A DNA stretch of 64,000 nt from Caulobacter segnis (GCF_023935105.1 NZ_CP096040.1:1302001-1366000), one strand, 5' to 3'; positions 24,414-35,839 are shown, counted from the first letter of the stretch. A program made the numbers and translations. The notes: generated by a model not told the origin, from the letters alone.

Positions 24414-25952
24414 CCGTCTTCACGCGGCCCTGGCCGTCCTGCCCGAGCGCCTGGGCTGGCACGTGGCCCTGTCGGCCTCGGCGCTAGCCCTGGGCCTGGC
24501 CATCGCCCTGCCACTGGGCGTCGCCGCCGCGCGCAGCCCGCGCCTGAAGTGGATCGCCCTGGGCGGCGCGGGCCTGGTTCAGACCATTCCCAGCCTGGCC
24601 TTGCTGGCGCTGTTCTATCCGGTGCTACTGCTGCTTTCCGGGGTGGCCGTGAAGGTGTTCGGCCATGGCTTTCCGGCGCTGGGCTTCCTGCCGTCGCTGC
24701 TGGCCCTGACCCTCTATTCGATGCTGCCGATCCTGCGGAACGCGGCGGCGGGCGTCTCGGGCGTCGACCCGGCGGTGGTCGAGGCCGCGCGGGGCGTGGG
24801 CATGACCGACCGCCAGCGGCTGTGGAGGGTCGAGCTGCCCCTGGCCGCGCCGGTGATCATGGCGGGCGTGCGCACCGCCGCCGTCTGGACGATCGGCGCG
24901 GCGACCCTCTCGACCCCCGTCGGCCAGACCTCGCTGGGCGACTACATCTTCTCCGGCCTGCAGACCGAGGATTGGGTGGCGGTGTTGGTCGGCTGCGCGG
25001 CTTCGGCGGGCCTCGCTTTGGTCGTCGACGGCCTGCTGGGCCTGATCGAGGGCGGCGTGGCGCGGCGGGAGCCCAAGCGCCTGTGGGCCGGCGGCGCGGG
25101 CCTCGTGATCGGTCTGCTGGCGGCGCTGGCGCCCTGGCCGGCGCGGCGCTATCGCAAGGGCGGCCCGCCTATGTCATCGGGGCCAAGAACTTCTCCGAGC
25201 AGTACATCCTGGCCGAACTGATGGCGGGCAGGCTGGAGGCCGAGGGGGCGAGCGTCCAGCGGCGCGTGAACCTCGGCTCGGCGGTGGCCTATCGCGCCCT
25301 CGCGGCTGGCGAGATCGACGCCTATGTCGACTATTCCGGCACCCTGTGGGCCAACGTCCTGAACCGCACGGACAACCCCGGACGGGCGGCGGTGCTAGAC
25401 GGCCTGCGGACCGAGCTGAAGGCTCGCGATGGCGTGGTGCTGCTGGCCCCGCTGGGCTTCGAGAACGCCTACGCCCTGGCCATGCGCCGCGACCGCGCCG
25501 AGCAGCTGGGCATCAAGACCTTGGCTGATCTGGCGACCAAGGCCCCGGACCTGACCATGGGCGGCGACCTGGAGTTCTTCTCGCGACCCGAGTGGGCGGC
25601 GGTGGTCGAGGCCTATGGTCTGCGGTTCAGGGCCAAGCGCCAATTCCAGCCGACCTTCATGTACCGCGCTCTGGAGAGCGGCGAGGCCGACGTGATCTCG
25701 GCCTTCTCGTCGGACGGCCGGATCGCGGCCGACGACCTCGTGCTGCTGGGCGATCCCAGGGGCGCGCTGCCGCCTTACGACGCGGTGATCCTGATCTCGC
25801 CGAAGCGGGCGGGGGATCGGCGACTGCTGGACGCGTTGACGCCGCTGGGCGGGAGCATCGACGTCAAGGCGATGCAGGCGGCCAACTACGCGGTGGATCG
25901 GGATACGGGGAAGAAGAGCCCGGCCGAGGCGGCGGGGATGCTGGCGCGGTAG
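24406..25952 (+). pseudogene. Frameshifted permease-substrate-binding fusion of the ABC transporter
   Basis: The first part, 24406 to about 25167, encodes a permease with the inner-membrane EAA loop (VVEAARGVGMTDRQRLWRVELP) and five to six membrane segments. The second part, to 25952, encodes an OpuC-type glycine betaine/choline binding domain (YVIGAKNFSEQYILAELMAG; GEIDAYVDYSGTLW; PPYDAVILISP), but in another frame. The change falls at the GGCGGCCCGCC run near 25160-25170. One missing G/C restores a single 515-residue fusion of the known permease/binding-protein type. Either the transporter is inactivated or this is a sequencing error in a GC run. Confidence 0.8.
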
Positions 25953-25954
25953 GG

Positions 25955-26090
25955 AGCGCCCCCTCCGTCTCGATGCGTATTCGCATCGATCCACCTCCCC
26001 CGCACGCGGGGGAGGATGAGCAGCTTCCTCCTCACCCGTGAAACGGGGGAGGTGGCGCGGCGCGGATACGCGCCATGACGGAGGGGGCGC
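25955..26090. repeat. Interspersed palindromic repeat, copy 2
   Basis: Bounded by AGCGCCCCCTCC (25955-25966) and its reverse complement (26079-26090). The interior holds CCACCTCCCCCGCACGCGGG and the CCTCACCCGTGAAACGGGGG block shared with copy 1. It separates the ABC transporter from the 3' end of hutU. Confidence 0.85.
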
Positions 26091-26096
26091 TAACGC

Positions 26097-27761
<1,665 letters not shown>

Positions 27762-27773
27762 GGAGTCCTTTCT

Positions 27774-27900
27774 CCTCACCCGCGCAGCGGGGGAGGTGGC
27801 GCGGCGCCGATAGGCGACGTGACGGAGGGGGCGCGGGCGGCGTCGGACGCCCCCTCCACCGCCGTTCGGCGGTCCCCTCCCCGCACGCGGGGGAGGAGAG
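27774..27900. repeat. Interspersed repeat, rearranged copy 3 between hutG and hutU
   Basis: Two half-elements of the family seen at 12973 and 25955 lie head to tail: CCTCACCC...GGAGGGGGCGC (27774-27834), then GACGCCCCCTCC...GCACGCGGGGGAGG (27847-27898). It covers exactly the sequence between the end of HutG homology and the hutU ribosome site, and it has no stop in the hutG frame. Confidence 0.75.
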
Positions 27901-27902
27901 GA

Positions 27903-28682
27903 GATCGCGAAATGCAGGCAGGCCTGCAGCACCTCCTCCAGCACCGCGCGCAAAGGCTCGGCGCGGTCGGCGTGGAAAGGTGGGGGCCAGGTGTCTTCGG
28001 TGGGCGGCTCGGCCGGGTCGTCCATGTAGCCCCGGCAGGCCAGCTCCATCTGGACGGCGTGAACGTCCGTGGCGGGTTGGCCGTAGTGGCGTGTCGTCCA
28101 GCCGCCCTTGAAGCGGCCGTTGGTGACGCGTGATCGTCCGGAGGCGTCACAGGCGGCCTCGACGGCGGCGGTCAGGGCTTGGGCGCAGGAGGCGCCGCTA
28201 TTGGTACCGAGATTGAACTGCGGCAACTCGCCGTCGAACAGGCGCGGCACACGCGAGCGGATCGAATGGGCCTCGTACAGCACCACCGTCGGATGGACCG
28301 CGCGCAGGCGGTCGATCTCGGCGCGCAGGGCGGCGTGGTAGGGCTCGAAGTACAGCGTCCGCCGCCGCTCGATCTCGGGCGCGTCCGGTCCGCCGTCGCG
28401 CCACAACGGCTCGCCGTCGAAGGTGGTGGTCGGGCACAGCTCGGTCGTCGCCTGGCCCGGATAGAGCGAGGCGCCGGACGGGTCGCGATTGACGTCGATG
28501 ACCGTGCGCGAGATCGCGGTCCGCACGATCGTCGCGCCCATCCCCTCGGCGAAGGCGTAGAGGCGGTCGACCCACCAGTCGGCGTCCTTGCGCGCTAGCC
28601 ACGGCGAGACGAGGCCGACCTCGATGTCCGGCGGGATCTCGGTTCCGGTGTGGGGCAGGGAGATGATGAGGGGGGGCGTCAC
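27903..28682 (-). CDS. hutG: N-formylglutamate deformylase, stop codon lost
   Basis: Residues 1-260 from GTG 28682 match HutG, which releases formate from N-formylglutamate: [52 protein letters not shown] and the C-terminal LQACLHFAI. This fits the HutF branch of the pathway. The frame does not stop at the end of the domain; 47 Pro/Arg/Gly-rich residues translated from a repeat lead directly into hutU, giving an 861-residue open frame ending at 26097. The end coordinate given is the end of homology, not a stop codon. Confidence 0.8.
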
Positions 28683-28710
28683 CGCGCGTCACCTGGAGCC
28701 AGCTCACAAT

Positions 28711-28857
28711 CCCACCTCCGACCCCCCCGGCGAAAGCCGGGGCCCAGATTCAGCCTGAGCGGCTTGGGTGTTCGCGTCCGCGACCTCGGCCGATCGCCAA
28801 GCGCCCATGGGTTCGATCTGGGCCCCGCCTTTCGCCGGGGAGATCGGGGTGGGGGGG
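28711..28857. repeat. Long imperfect inverted repeat between hutH and hutG
   Basis: The left arm (28711-28752) and right arm (28812-28857) are imperfect reverse complements sharing CGGGGCCCAGAT. The left arm carries the CCCCGGC-GAAA-GCCGGGG hairpin also found at 1883-1910; the right arm has a diverged version. The element fills the 180-base gap between hutH and hutG. Confidence 0.7.
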
Positions 28858-28862
28858 AGGCA

Positions 28863-30389
28863 TCAGCTAACCCCCGGCAGCTCGCCCGCCGCTTCGATCA
28901 CCGCCCCCGATCGCACCAGGGCGTTGGCCGCCTCCAGGTCCGGGTGGAAGTGGCGGTCGTCCGTCAGGTGCGGCACCTGGCTCCGCGTCAGCTTGCGCAC
29001 CGCTTCCAGCGCCGCGCTTGATCGCAGCGGGGCGTTGAAGTCGCAGCCCTGCGCCGCGGCCAGCAATTCGATTCCCAGGACGGCGGTCGCGTTCTCAACC
29101 ATGGCCAAGAGGCGCCGCGCGCCGTGGGCGGCCATCGAGACGTGGTCCTCCTGGTTGGCCGAGGTCGGGATCGAGTCGACGCTGGCCGGATAGGCTTTCT
29201 GCTTGTTCTCCGAGACCAGGGCGGCGGCCGTGACCTGCGGGATCATGAAGCCGGAGTTCAGGCCCGGCTTGGGCGTCAGGAACGCCGGCAAACCGGAAAG
29301 CGCCGGGTCGACCAGCATGGCGATGCGGCGCTCGGCGATCGAGCCGATCTCGCAGACGGCCAGGGCGATCATGTCGGCGGCGAAGGCCACCGGCTCGGCG
29401 TGGAAGTTGCCGCCGGACAGCGCCTCGTCGGCTTCCGGAAAGATCAGCGGATTGTCGGAGACGCCGTTGGCCTCGGTCGCCAGCGTTGTGGCGGCCTGGC
29501 GCAGGACGTCCAGCGCCGCGCCCATCACCTGGGGCTGGCAGCGCAGGCAGTAGGGGTCCTGTACGCGCTCGTCGGCCTTCAGGTGCGAGGCGCGGATCTC
29601 GGACTGGGCCATCAGCGCGCGTAGGGCGGCGGCGGTCTCGATCTGGCCGGCGTGGCGGCGCAGGGCGTGGATACGCGGGTCGAACGGCGTGTCCGAGCCC
29701 TTGGCGGCCTCGGTCGACAGCGCGCCGGTGACCAGGGCCGACTGGAACAGCCGCTCGGCCTCGAACAGGCCCGCCAGGGCGTTGGCGGTCGAGAACTGGG
29801 TGCCGTTCAGCAGGGCCAGGCCTTCCTTGGGACCCAAGGTCAGCGGCTCCAGGCCGGCCTTCTTCAGCGCCTTGGACGCCAGCTTGCGCTCGCCGTCGAC
29901 GAAGATCTCGCCGACCCCGATCATCGTCGCGGCCATATGGGCCAGGGGCGCCAGGTCGCCCGAGGCGCCGACCGAGCCCTGAGCCGGCACGACCGGGATC
30001 AGGTCCTGCCGCAGCATCACCTCCAGCATCCGCACGGTCTCGACCCGCACGCCCGAGGCGCCTTGGGCCAGGCTGGCCAGCTTCAGGGCCATCATCAGGC
30101 GGATCACCGGGACGGGCGAGGGTTCGCCCACGCCTGCCGCGTGCGACAGGACGATGTTGCGCTGCAGGGTCGCCAGGTCCGCGTCGCCGATGCGGACGCT
30201 GGCCAGTTTTCCGAAGCCCGTGTTGATCCCGTAGACCGGCTCGCCCTTGGCCAGGATGCGCTCCACGGCCGCCGCGCTTTCCGCGATCACCGGCCAGGCC
30301 GCCTCGGCGAGGGCGGCCTTCGCGCCCCGATAGATCGCCTTCCAATCGGCCAAAGGCACGTCGCCGGGGTTCAGAACAAGCTGGGTCAC
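28863..30389 (-). CDS. hutH: Histidine ammonia-lyase
   Basis: A 508-residue enzyme that deaminates histidine to urocanate, the first step of the pathway. [17 protein letters not shown] contains the Ala142-Ser143-Gly144 triplet that cyclises to the MIO cofactor. [15 protein letters not shown] and [18 protein letters not shown] are further family blocks. The GTG start at 30389 overlaps the hutI stop (GTGA), and the length from this start is normal; the longer open frame upstream is a shadow of hutI. Confidence 0.96.
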   Translation of the reverse strand: MTQLVLNPGDVPLADWKAIYRGAKAALAEAAWPVIAESAAAVERILAKGEPVYGINTGFGKLASVRIGDADLATLQRNIVLSHAAGVGEPSPVPVIRLMMALKLASLAQGASGVRVETVRMLEVMLRQDLIPVVPAQGSVGASGDLAPLAHMAATMIGVGEIFVDGERKLASKALKKAGLEPLTLGPKEGLALLNGTQFSTANALAGLFEAERLFQSALVTGALSTEAAKGSDTPFDPRIHALRRHAGQIETAAALRALMAQSEIRASHLKADERVQDPYCLRCQPQVMGAALDVLRQAATTLATEANGVSDNPLIFPEADEALSGGNFHAEPVAFAADMIALAVCEIGSIAERRIAMLVDPALSGLPAFLTPKPGLNSGFMIPQVTAAALVSENKQKAYPASVDSIPTSANQEDHVSMAAHGARRLLAMVENATAVLGIELLAAAQGCDFNAPLRSSAALEAVRKLTRSQVPHLTDDRHFHPDLEAANALVRSGAVIEAAGELPGVS

Positions 30390-31591
30390 TGGCCTCTCCA
30401 CACGCGCGCATGGAGCGGGTTGAAGCCCATGCGATAGACAAGTTCGGCGGGACGCTCGACCTCCCAGACGGCGAGGTCGCAGGCCTTGCCGGCCTCCAGC
30501 GTCCCGCGGTCGTTCAGGAGGCCCAGCGCTCGCGCGGCCTCGCGCGTCACGCCGGCCAGGCACTCCTCGACGGTCATCCGGAAGAGGGTGGCGGCCAGGT
30601 TCATGACCAGCAGCGGCGAGGTCAGGGGCGAGGTCCCGGGGTTGCAGTCGGTGGCCAGGGCCATGGGCACGCTCGCGGCGCGAAGGGCCGCGATCGGTGG
30701 GGCCTTGGTCTCGCGGGTGAAGTAGTAGGCGCCGGGCAGCAGGGTCGCGACCGTGCCCGAGGCGGCCATGGCGGCGACGCCGGCGGCGTCCAGATGCTCG
30801 AGGTGGTCCGCCGACAGCGCCCCGAATTCGGCGGCCAGCGCCGCGCCTTCGAGGTTGGACAGCTGCTCGGCGTGCAGCTTGACCGGCAAGCCGTGGGCGC
30901 GGGCCGCCTCGAACACCCGGCGGATCTGGGCGGGCGAGAAGCCGATGCCCTCGCAGAAGCCGTCGACCGAGTCGGCCAGGCCCCGCGCTGAGATGGCCGG
31001 CATCATCTTCTCGCAGACCAGGTCGACATAGCCGTCCGCGTCGTCGCGGTATTCGGGCGGCAAGGCATGGGCGCCCAGGAAGGTCGTGCTGATCCCGACG
31101 CGGCGGATGTCGGCCAGGGCGCGGGCGGCGCGCAGGCTCTTGAGTTCGTCCTCCAGGGAGAGGCCGTAGCCGGACTTGATTTCGACCGTGGTGACGCCTT
31201 CGGCGATCAGGGCGTCCAGGCGGGACAGAGCGGCTTGCACGAGCTCGCCTTCCGAAGCCGCGCGGGTGGCCCGCATGGTCGAGACGATGCCGCCGCCGGC
31301 CCGGGCGATCTCCTCGTAGCTGGCCCCGGCCAGGCGCAGCTCGAACTCGTGGGCGCGGTCGCCGGCGAACACGAGGTGGGTGTGCGGGTCGATCAGGCTG
31401 GGCGTGATCCAGCGACCCTCGCAATCGATCGTGCGGGTGGCTTCGAAGGCGGGGGCGTCATCGGCCGAACCAGCGTAGACGATGCGCCCGTCGCGGGCGG
31501 CGATCACGCCGCGCTCGACGATTCCCAGGCCCGGCCGCGTCGGGTCGAGGGTGGCGAGACGGCAAGTTATCCACAGGGTGTCGCACTGCAT
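30386..31591 (-). CDS. hutI: Imidazolonepropionase
   Basis: A 401-residue amidohydrolase, third step of the pathway, opening the imidazolone ring to formimidoylglutamate. [21 protein letters not shown] holds the HxH metal site, [13 protein letters not shown] and [12 protein letters not shown] are substrate residues, and [10 protein letters not shown] carries the metal Asp. First gene of the minus-strand hut operon, downstream of the HutC operator. Confidence 0.96.
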   Translation of the reverse strand: MQCDTLWITCRLATLDPTRPGLGIVERGVIAARDGRIVYAGSADDAPAFEATRTIDCEGRWITPSLIDPHTHLVFAGDRAHEFELRLAGASYEEIARAGGGIVSTMRATRAASEGELVQAALSRLDALIAEGVTTVEIKSGYGLSLEDELKSLRAARALADIRRVGISTTFLGAHALPPEYRDDADGYVDLVCEKMMPAISARGLADSVDGFCEGIGFSPAQIRRVFEAARAHGLPVKLHAEQLSNLEGAALAAEFGALSADHLEHLDAAGVAAMAASGTVATLLPGAYYFTRETKAPPIAALRAASVPMALATDCNPGTSPLTSPLLVMNLAATLFRMTVEECLAGVTREAARALGLLNDRGTLEAGKACDLAVWEVERPAELVYRMGFNPLHARVWRGQ

Positions 31592-31623
31592 CCTGGTCGC
31601 CTCCCTCTCTTGCGGCGGGGTCT

Positions 31624-31641
31624 AATATGTATAGACATATT
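31624..31641. promoter_or_regulatory. HutC operator
   Basis: AATATGTATAGACATATT is a perfect 7-bp inverted repeat with a 4-base centre. It lies in the 72-base gap between the divergent hutI and hutF starts and resembles the TGTATA-type sites bound by HutC. Urocanate would relieve repression of both operons. Confidence 0.8.
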
Positions 31642-31663
31642 TGCGAACGATGAGGCTTGTCCA

Positions 31664-33043
31664 GTGACCGACGCCCAAAATCCCGAGCCGACGTCCACGG
31701 TGGTCTGGTGCGAGAGCGCCCTGCTGGCGGACGGCTGGGCGCGCGGCGTGAAGCTCACGCTCACCGACGGCCGCATCGCCCGGATCGACACCGACACCAG
31801 CGCGGGCGACGCTCAGCGCCTTGGTCCAGCCCTGCCGGGTCTGGGCAACGTCCACAGCCACGCCTTCCAGCGGGCCATGGCGGGCTTGGCCGAGACGCGC
31901 GGCGACACGGGCGACACCTTCTGGACCTGGCGCGAGGTGATGTACCGCTTCCTGGAGCGGCTGGACCCCGACATGGCCCAGGCCATCGCCGCCATGGGAC
32001 AGGTCGAGATGCTGGAGGGCGGCTTCACGCGGGTGGGCGAGTTCCACTACCTGCACCACGCGCCCGACGGCGGCGCCTACGACAATCCGGCCGAGATGGC
32101 CGTGCGGATGGCAGCGGCGGCCGAGGAGACCGGGATCGGCCTGACCCTGCTGCCGGTGTTCTACGCTCACAGCAACTTCGGCGGCCTGCCGCCCTCGGAC
32201 GGCCAGAAGCGCTTCATCCACGACGTGGACGGCTTCGCCCGGCTGGTCGAGGCTTGCCGCGAGATCGTCGCGCCGCTCCCCGAGGCGGTGGTCGGCGTCG
32301 CGCCGCACAGCCTGCGCGCCGTCACGGGCGAGGAACTGACCGCCATCCTGCCCCTGGCCGCCGGCGGGCCGATCCACATGCACGTGGCCGAACAGACCAA
32401 GGAGGTCGACGACTGCCTGGCCGCCACCGGCGCGCGGCCCGTCCGCTGGCTGATGAACCACGCCGAGGTCGACAAGCGGTGGTGCCTGGTCCACGCCACC
32501 CACATCAACGCCACCGAGACCGAGCGCCTGGCCAAGAGCGGCGCGGTGGCGGGCCTGTGTCCGGTGACCGAGGCCAATCTGGGCGACGGGATCTTTCCGG
32601 CCCCCGACTATCTGGCCGCTGGCGGAAGCTTCGGAATCGGCACGGACTCCAACATCGTGATCGACGCCGCCCAGGAGCTGCGGACCATGGAATACGCCCA
32701 GCGCCTGACCAAGCGGGCGCGCAACGTGCTGGCCGGCGGTTCGCGCCGTTCGACCGGCGGCGACCTGTGGCGGGCGGCGACCGTGGGCGGGGCTCAGGCC
32801 CTGGGCGTTGGCCGCGGCGGCCTGCGTCGTGGTGCGCCGGCCGACTTCATCACGCTGGATCCGAACCATCCGAACCTGGTCGGCCGGTCGGGCGACACGC
32901 TGATCGACAGCCTGGTGTTCGCCGGCGGCGGGATCGACACCGTCTGGCGGCATGGCCAGCAACGGGTCTCCGGTGGTCGCCACCATGCGCGCGAGGCGAT
33001 CACCGCGCGCTACGTCCAGACCCTGAAGGCCCTGCTGGCGTGA
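31664..33043 (+). CDS. hutF: Formimidoylglutamate deiminase
   Basis: A 459-residue amidohydrolase converting N-formimidoyl-glutamate to N-formylglutamate and ammonia, the substrate for HutG. LPGLGNVHSHAFQRAMAG holds the metal histidines, then GEFHYLHHAPDGGAY, GVAPHSLRAV, HMHVAEQTKEVDDC and FGIGTDSNIVIDAAQELR. The start is GTG 31664, placed for family length and the close HutC operator; longer readings run antisense through hutI. The stop overlaps the hutC start by GTGA. Confidence 0.93.
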   Translation: MTDAQNPEPTSTVVWCESALLADGWARGVKLTLTDGRIARIDTDTSAGDAQRLGPALPGLGNVHSHAFQRAMAGLAETRGDTGDTFWTWREVMYRFLERLDPDMAQAIAAMGQVEMLEGGFTRVGEFHYLHHAPDGGAYDNPAEMAVRMAAAAEETGIGLTLLPVFYAHSNFGGLPPSDGQKRFIHDVDGFARLVEACREIVAPLPEAVVGVAPHSLRAVTGEELTAILPLAAGGPIHMHVAEQTKEVDDCLAATGARPVRWLMNHAEVDKRWCLVHATHINATETERLAKSGAVAGLCPVTEANLGDGIFPAPDYLAAGGSFGIGTDSNIVIDAAQELRTMEYAQRLTKRARNVLAGGSRRSTGGDLWRAATVGGAQALGVGRGGLRRGAPADFITLDPNHPNLVGRSGDTLIDSLVFAGGGIDTVWRHGQQRVSGGRHHAREAITARYVQTLKALLA

Positions 33044-33747
33044 CCGGACCGCTGCATCAGCGCATCCGCTCGGAGATCGAGGCTCGCATCCGCTCGGGCG
33101 AATGGGCGCCCGGCCACCGGGCCCCGACCGAGGCCGAGCTGATGGAACAGTACGGCTGCGCGCGGATGACGGTGAACAAGGCCATGACCGCCTTGGTCGA
33201 GGCCGGGCTGATCGTGCGCCGCAAGCGGGCCGGCTCGTTCGTGGCCCGGCCCAAGGTGCACGCGCCGGTGCTGAACATCCCCGACATCCAGTCCGAGATC
33301 GTCGCGCGCGGCGAGGCCTACGCCTTCCGCCTGCTGTCGCGCACGGTGCGGGCCGCCGATCGCGACAGCCCCGACGAGGTCGCGCTGGCGGCCGGCGGCA
33401 AGCTCCTGGAGCTGGACGGCGTGCACGACGCCGGCGGCCGGCCGTTCGCCCTGGAGCGGCGGCTGGTCTCGCTGAAGGCCGCGCCCGAGATCGAGGCCGC
33501 CGATTTCGCCGAACATCCGCCCGGCGCCTGGCTTCTGGAGCACGTCGCCTGGACCGAGGCCGAGAGCCGCATCGGCGCCATCAACGCCGATGCCGCCGAC
33601 GCCCGCCTGCTGGCCCTAGACGAAGGCGCGGCCTGCCTGGTCGTCGACCGCCGCACCTGGCGCGAAGGCCAGCACGTCACCCGCGTGCGGCAGGTTTTCC
33701 CAGGCGAGGCCTATGATCTGGTGGCGCGGTTCGGGCCTAGCGCCTGA
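33040..33747 (+). CDS. hutC: Histidine utilisation repressor, GntR family
   Basis: A 235-residue GntR/HutC regulator. The N-terminal winged HTH includes APTEAELMEQYGCARMTVNKAMTAL and a wing VRRKRAGSFVARP. The UTRA effector domain covers the rest, with PFALERRLVSLKAAPEIE and RTWREGQHVTRVRQVFPG. It represses the hut operons until urocanate binds. Translation starts at GTG 33040 coupled to hutF. Confidence 0.93.
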   Translation: MTGPLHQRIRSEIEARIRSGEWAPGHRAPTEAELMEQYGCARMTVNKAMTALVEAGLIVRRKRAGSFVARPKVHAPVLNIPDIQSEIVARGEAYAFRLLSRTVRAADRDSPDEVALAAGGKLLELDGVHDAGGRPFALERRLVSLKAAPEIEAADFAEHPPGAWLLEHVAWTEAESRIGAINADAADARLLALDEGAACLVVDRRTWREGQHVTRVRQVFPGEAYDLVARFGPSA

Positions 33748-33787
33748 CGCGGACTCCCGCTTAGCTTCCGCCGAACCGGAGGACGCC

Positions 33788-34327
33788 ATGGACCTGCACG
33801 CGATCGCCATCCCCACCTACGTCCAGATGCTGAAGGGCCTGTCGGCCCAGCTGACCAAGGGCGAGGCCTATGCGGCCGAGGGTGTCATGCGGCCGGAGGC
33901 GCTGATCGGCGCGCGCCTGGCGCCGGACATGTTCCCGCTGGCGACCCAGGTGCGGTTCGTCTGCACCCAGGCCAGCGACATGCTCAAGCAGTTGGCGGGC
34001 GGTGAGCCGTTCGCCCCGGCCGAGGACGCGACCGATTTCGACGGCCTGCGGGCCCAGCTGGCCGACGCCATCGCGCGGGTCCAGGCGACGCCCGCCTCGG
34101 CCTTCGACGGCGCCGCGGAGCGGAAGATCGAACTGAAGATGCCCAACGGGATCATCTTCGACCTGACCGGCGAGCAGTTCCTGCGCGACTGGGCGCTGGC
34201 CCAGTTCTACTTCCACCTGACGGCGGCCTACGCGATCCTGCGCCACAAGGGCGTGCCGTTGGGCAAGCCCGACTGGGTCCCGCACATGTTCGCCTACATC
34301 CGGCCGGGGACGCTGCCGGGGCGATAG
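33788..34327 (+). CDS. DUF1993 family protein
   Basis: A 179-residue DinB-like helical protein of family DUF1993: YVQMLKGLSAQLTKGEAYA, LAPDMFPLATQVRFVCTQASD, and FYFHLTAAYAILRHKGVPLGKPD. The family's histidines near the C-terminus suggest a metal site, but the function is unknown. ATG 33788 has a GGAGG site. It follows hutC by 40 bases and could be co-transcribed. Confidence 0.85.
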   Translation: MDLHAIAIPTYVQMLKGLSAQLTKGEAYAAEGVMRPEALIGARLAPDMFPLATQVRFVCTQASDMLKQLAGGEPFAPAEDATDFDGLRAQLADAIARVQATPASAFDGAAERKIELKMPNGIIFDLTGEQFLRDWALAQFYFHLTAAYAILRHKGVPLGKPDWVPHMFAYIRPGTLPGR

Positions 34328-34343
34328 CACCGGGCGCTAGGCC

Positions 34344-34898
34344 CTAGCGTCCCGCCCACGGCGCGGTGGGATCGCGCGGTTCGCCCCAGCGGTTGACGGC
34401 TGGGTCGTCGGACGGGGCGGGGCAGGTCTCGGTGGGCAGGTTCGCCTTCTTGTCGATCGCGCAGGCGCAGAGGCCGCAGACCTGGCTCTGTCCGGCGCCG
34501 ACGAGCCTGTGGACCAGGTGCTGACCCGGCGGCCGGAGCTCGGGGCAGGCCTGGCAGGCGGCCTTGCGCGTCTGGACCTGGGCTTCGGGCACGGGGCGAA
34601 AGCCGATCAGGGCCCATCGCGCCAGGGCCTTCGTCGCCGCGCCCAGCAGCGCCGACGTCGGGGGCGGCGCCCACTTGGGCAGGCTGGCTCCGACCGCGCG
34701 GGCGGCGACTGGGGAGCCGGCCAGGGCGCCGGGGCGCTCCTCGATCAGGTCGCGCAGGAACATCGGGTCGACGGCCGCGCGCAACGCGACGGCCCGGGGA
34801 ACAGGCTCGTCCAGTTCCAGCGCCTGGGCCAGCGACCAGGAGAAGGCCGCCAGGGCCTCCTCCTGACCGTCGAGAGATCTGGGGCTCTCGGAGGACAC
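34344..34898 (-). CDS. Unknown protein with C-terminal Cys-rich zinc motif
   Basis: A ~184-residue protein read from GTG 34898, ten bases after the stop of the upstream 96-residue gene. The C-terminal 75 residues hold CQACPE, then CGLCACAIDKKANLPTETCP, a CxxC ... CGxCxC...K...CP pattern seen in small zinc-binding proteins. The N-terminal region is helical (EEALAAFSWSLAQALELDEP, MFLRDLIEER). No signal peptide or membrane segment. Pairing with the short Cys-containing protein suggests the two act together. The function is not recognised; the start codon is uncertain. Confidence 0.55.
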   Translation of the reverse strand: MSSESPRSLDGQEEALAAFSWSLAQALELDEPVPRAVALRAAVDPMFLRDLIEERPGALAGSPVAARAVGASLPKWAPPPTSALLGAATKALARWALIGFRPVPEAQVQTRKAACQACPELRPPGQHLVHRLVGAGQSQVCGLCACAIDKKANLPTETCPAPSDDPAVNRWGEPRDPTAPWAGR

Positions 34899-34908
34899 CG
34901 GGCTGGCC

Positions 34909-35199
34909 CTAGGCGAAGGCTTCCACGGTGACGCCGCTCGACTGGTAGCAGCCGTCGATATTGGACTGCAGCGCGCTGTTGATCGACGAGCAGGGCACGA
35001 TCCAGGGGCTGTCGGTGCACTGGACCCAGGCCGTCTGGGAGCCGGGGTCATAGGACCAGGCGAAGGTGAAGCCGCTCTTGGAGAAGGACCCGCTGTTGGG
35101 GAACGGGTTGGGGCCGCCATGGTTGATGGCCAGTTGGCTGACGCACGACCAGACGGCGGGCGTGACGTTGTTGTAGTTGAGCTGAGCGCAAGCGGACAT
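34909..35199 (-). CDS. Unknown 96-residue Cys-containing protein
   Basis: A small protein starting MSACAQLNYNNVTPAVW, with five cysteines (positions 4, 19, 61, 70 and 84) and a central Gly/Pro/Ser-rich, aromatic stretch (SFSKSGFTFAWSYDPGSQ). No signal peptide. A GGGAGGCC ribosome site precedes ATG 35199. The composition and small size suggest a stable disulphide or metal-binding domain, or a modified peptide precursor; none of these is shown. AT-rich DNA with several palindromes lies directly upstream. Confidence 0.55.
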   Translation of the reverse strand: MSACAQLNYNNVTPAVWSCVSQLAINHGGPNPFPNSGSFSKSGFTFAWSYDPGSQTAWVQCTDSPWIVPCSSINSALQSNIDGCYQSSGVTVEAFA

Positions 35200-35220
35200 G
35201 ACAGGCCTCCCTTATGAAAT

Positions 35221-35315
35221 GCAATTCTTGAGCGAGAATTGCTGATATAAACCTATTAGGTGCATAAGGGCATTTATGCAAGCATGAGATGTCTCAATGC
35301 GAGAATATCTCGCAT
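35221..35315. promoter_or_regulatory. Cluster of palindromes in AT-rich DNA
   Basis: Three perfect inverted repeats lie within 95 bases: GCAATTCT/AGAATTGC (35221-35242), TGCATAA/TTATGCA (35261-35280) and ATGCGAGA/TCTCGCAT (35297-35315). A fourth, TGAGA-TG-TCTCA, is at 35285-35296. The first begins 22 bases before the 96-residue gene. The stretch is much more AT-rich than its surroundings. It may be a multi-operator promoter or a remnant of acquired DNA. Confidence 0.6.
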
Positions 35316-35368
35316 AGGATGTATTTTAAAGATCGATGGCCCTGGTGAGGGAGGCGGTCGAGGCGAGC

Positions 35369-35794
35369 CTAGTCCGGCATGGTCTCGAACCGCGTCACGC
35401 CCTCGGGCGGGATCACCCAGGCCGGGCGGTCGCGGTCGAACAGCAGCATGGTCGGCTTGAACAGGCTCGGGTCGTCCAGCGAGCCGGCGTAGATCGTGTG
35501 GCTGTCGTGCAGGCCGTGCTCGCCGCCGAAAACGAGGCCGCCGCAGGTGGGGCAGGAGTTGCGCGTCGCCTCGCCGCCCCGGAACGCTAGGCTGCGGTAC
35601 TGGCGCGCCGGACCGGTGATGGCCAGGGCCGAGGCCGCGAAGCCCATGAACGGAATGAACCCCGCCCCGGACGCCTTCCGGCAGTCACCGCAGCAGCACA
35701 TGCCCATGAAGTCGGGCGCGCGGGACGCTTCCCAACGTAACGCGCCGCACAGGCATCCGCCTCTGAAGGTGGGGTTGGGCGTGGGAGAGTCCAA
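35369..35794 (-). CDS. GFA family zinc protein
   Basis: A 141-residue member of the glutathione-dependent formaldehyde-activating (GFA/CENP-V) family. The zinc cysteines are GGCLCGALRW, CCCGDCRKASG and SCPTCGG, and the fold continues through HDSHTIYAGSLDDP and PAWVIP. Most GFA-like proteins are not true formaldehyde enzymes, so the substrate is open. Confidence 0.85.
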   Translation of the reverse strand: MDSPTPNPTFRGGCLCGALRWEASRAPDFMGMCCCGDCRKASGAGFIPFMGFAASALAITGPARQYRSLAFRGGEATRNSCPTCGGLVFGGEHGLHDSHTIYAGSLDDPSLFKPTMLLFDRDRPAWVIPPEGVTRFETMPD

Positions 35795-35839
35795 TTTAGA
35801 GCATCTTCAAAACTTGAATAAGTTCAGTCTGCTGAAAGT

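Noticed and set aside
28863..31424. 853-codon reading of hutH
   Set aside because: The N-terminal 340 residues are a shadow of hutI; the GTG at 30389 gives the normal HutH length and overlaps the hutI stop.
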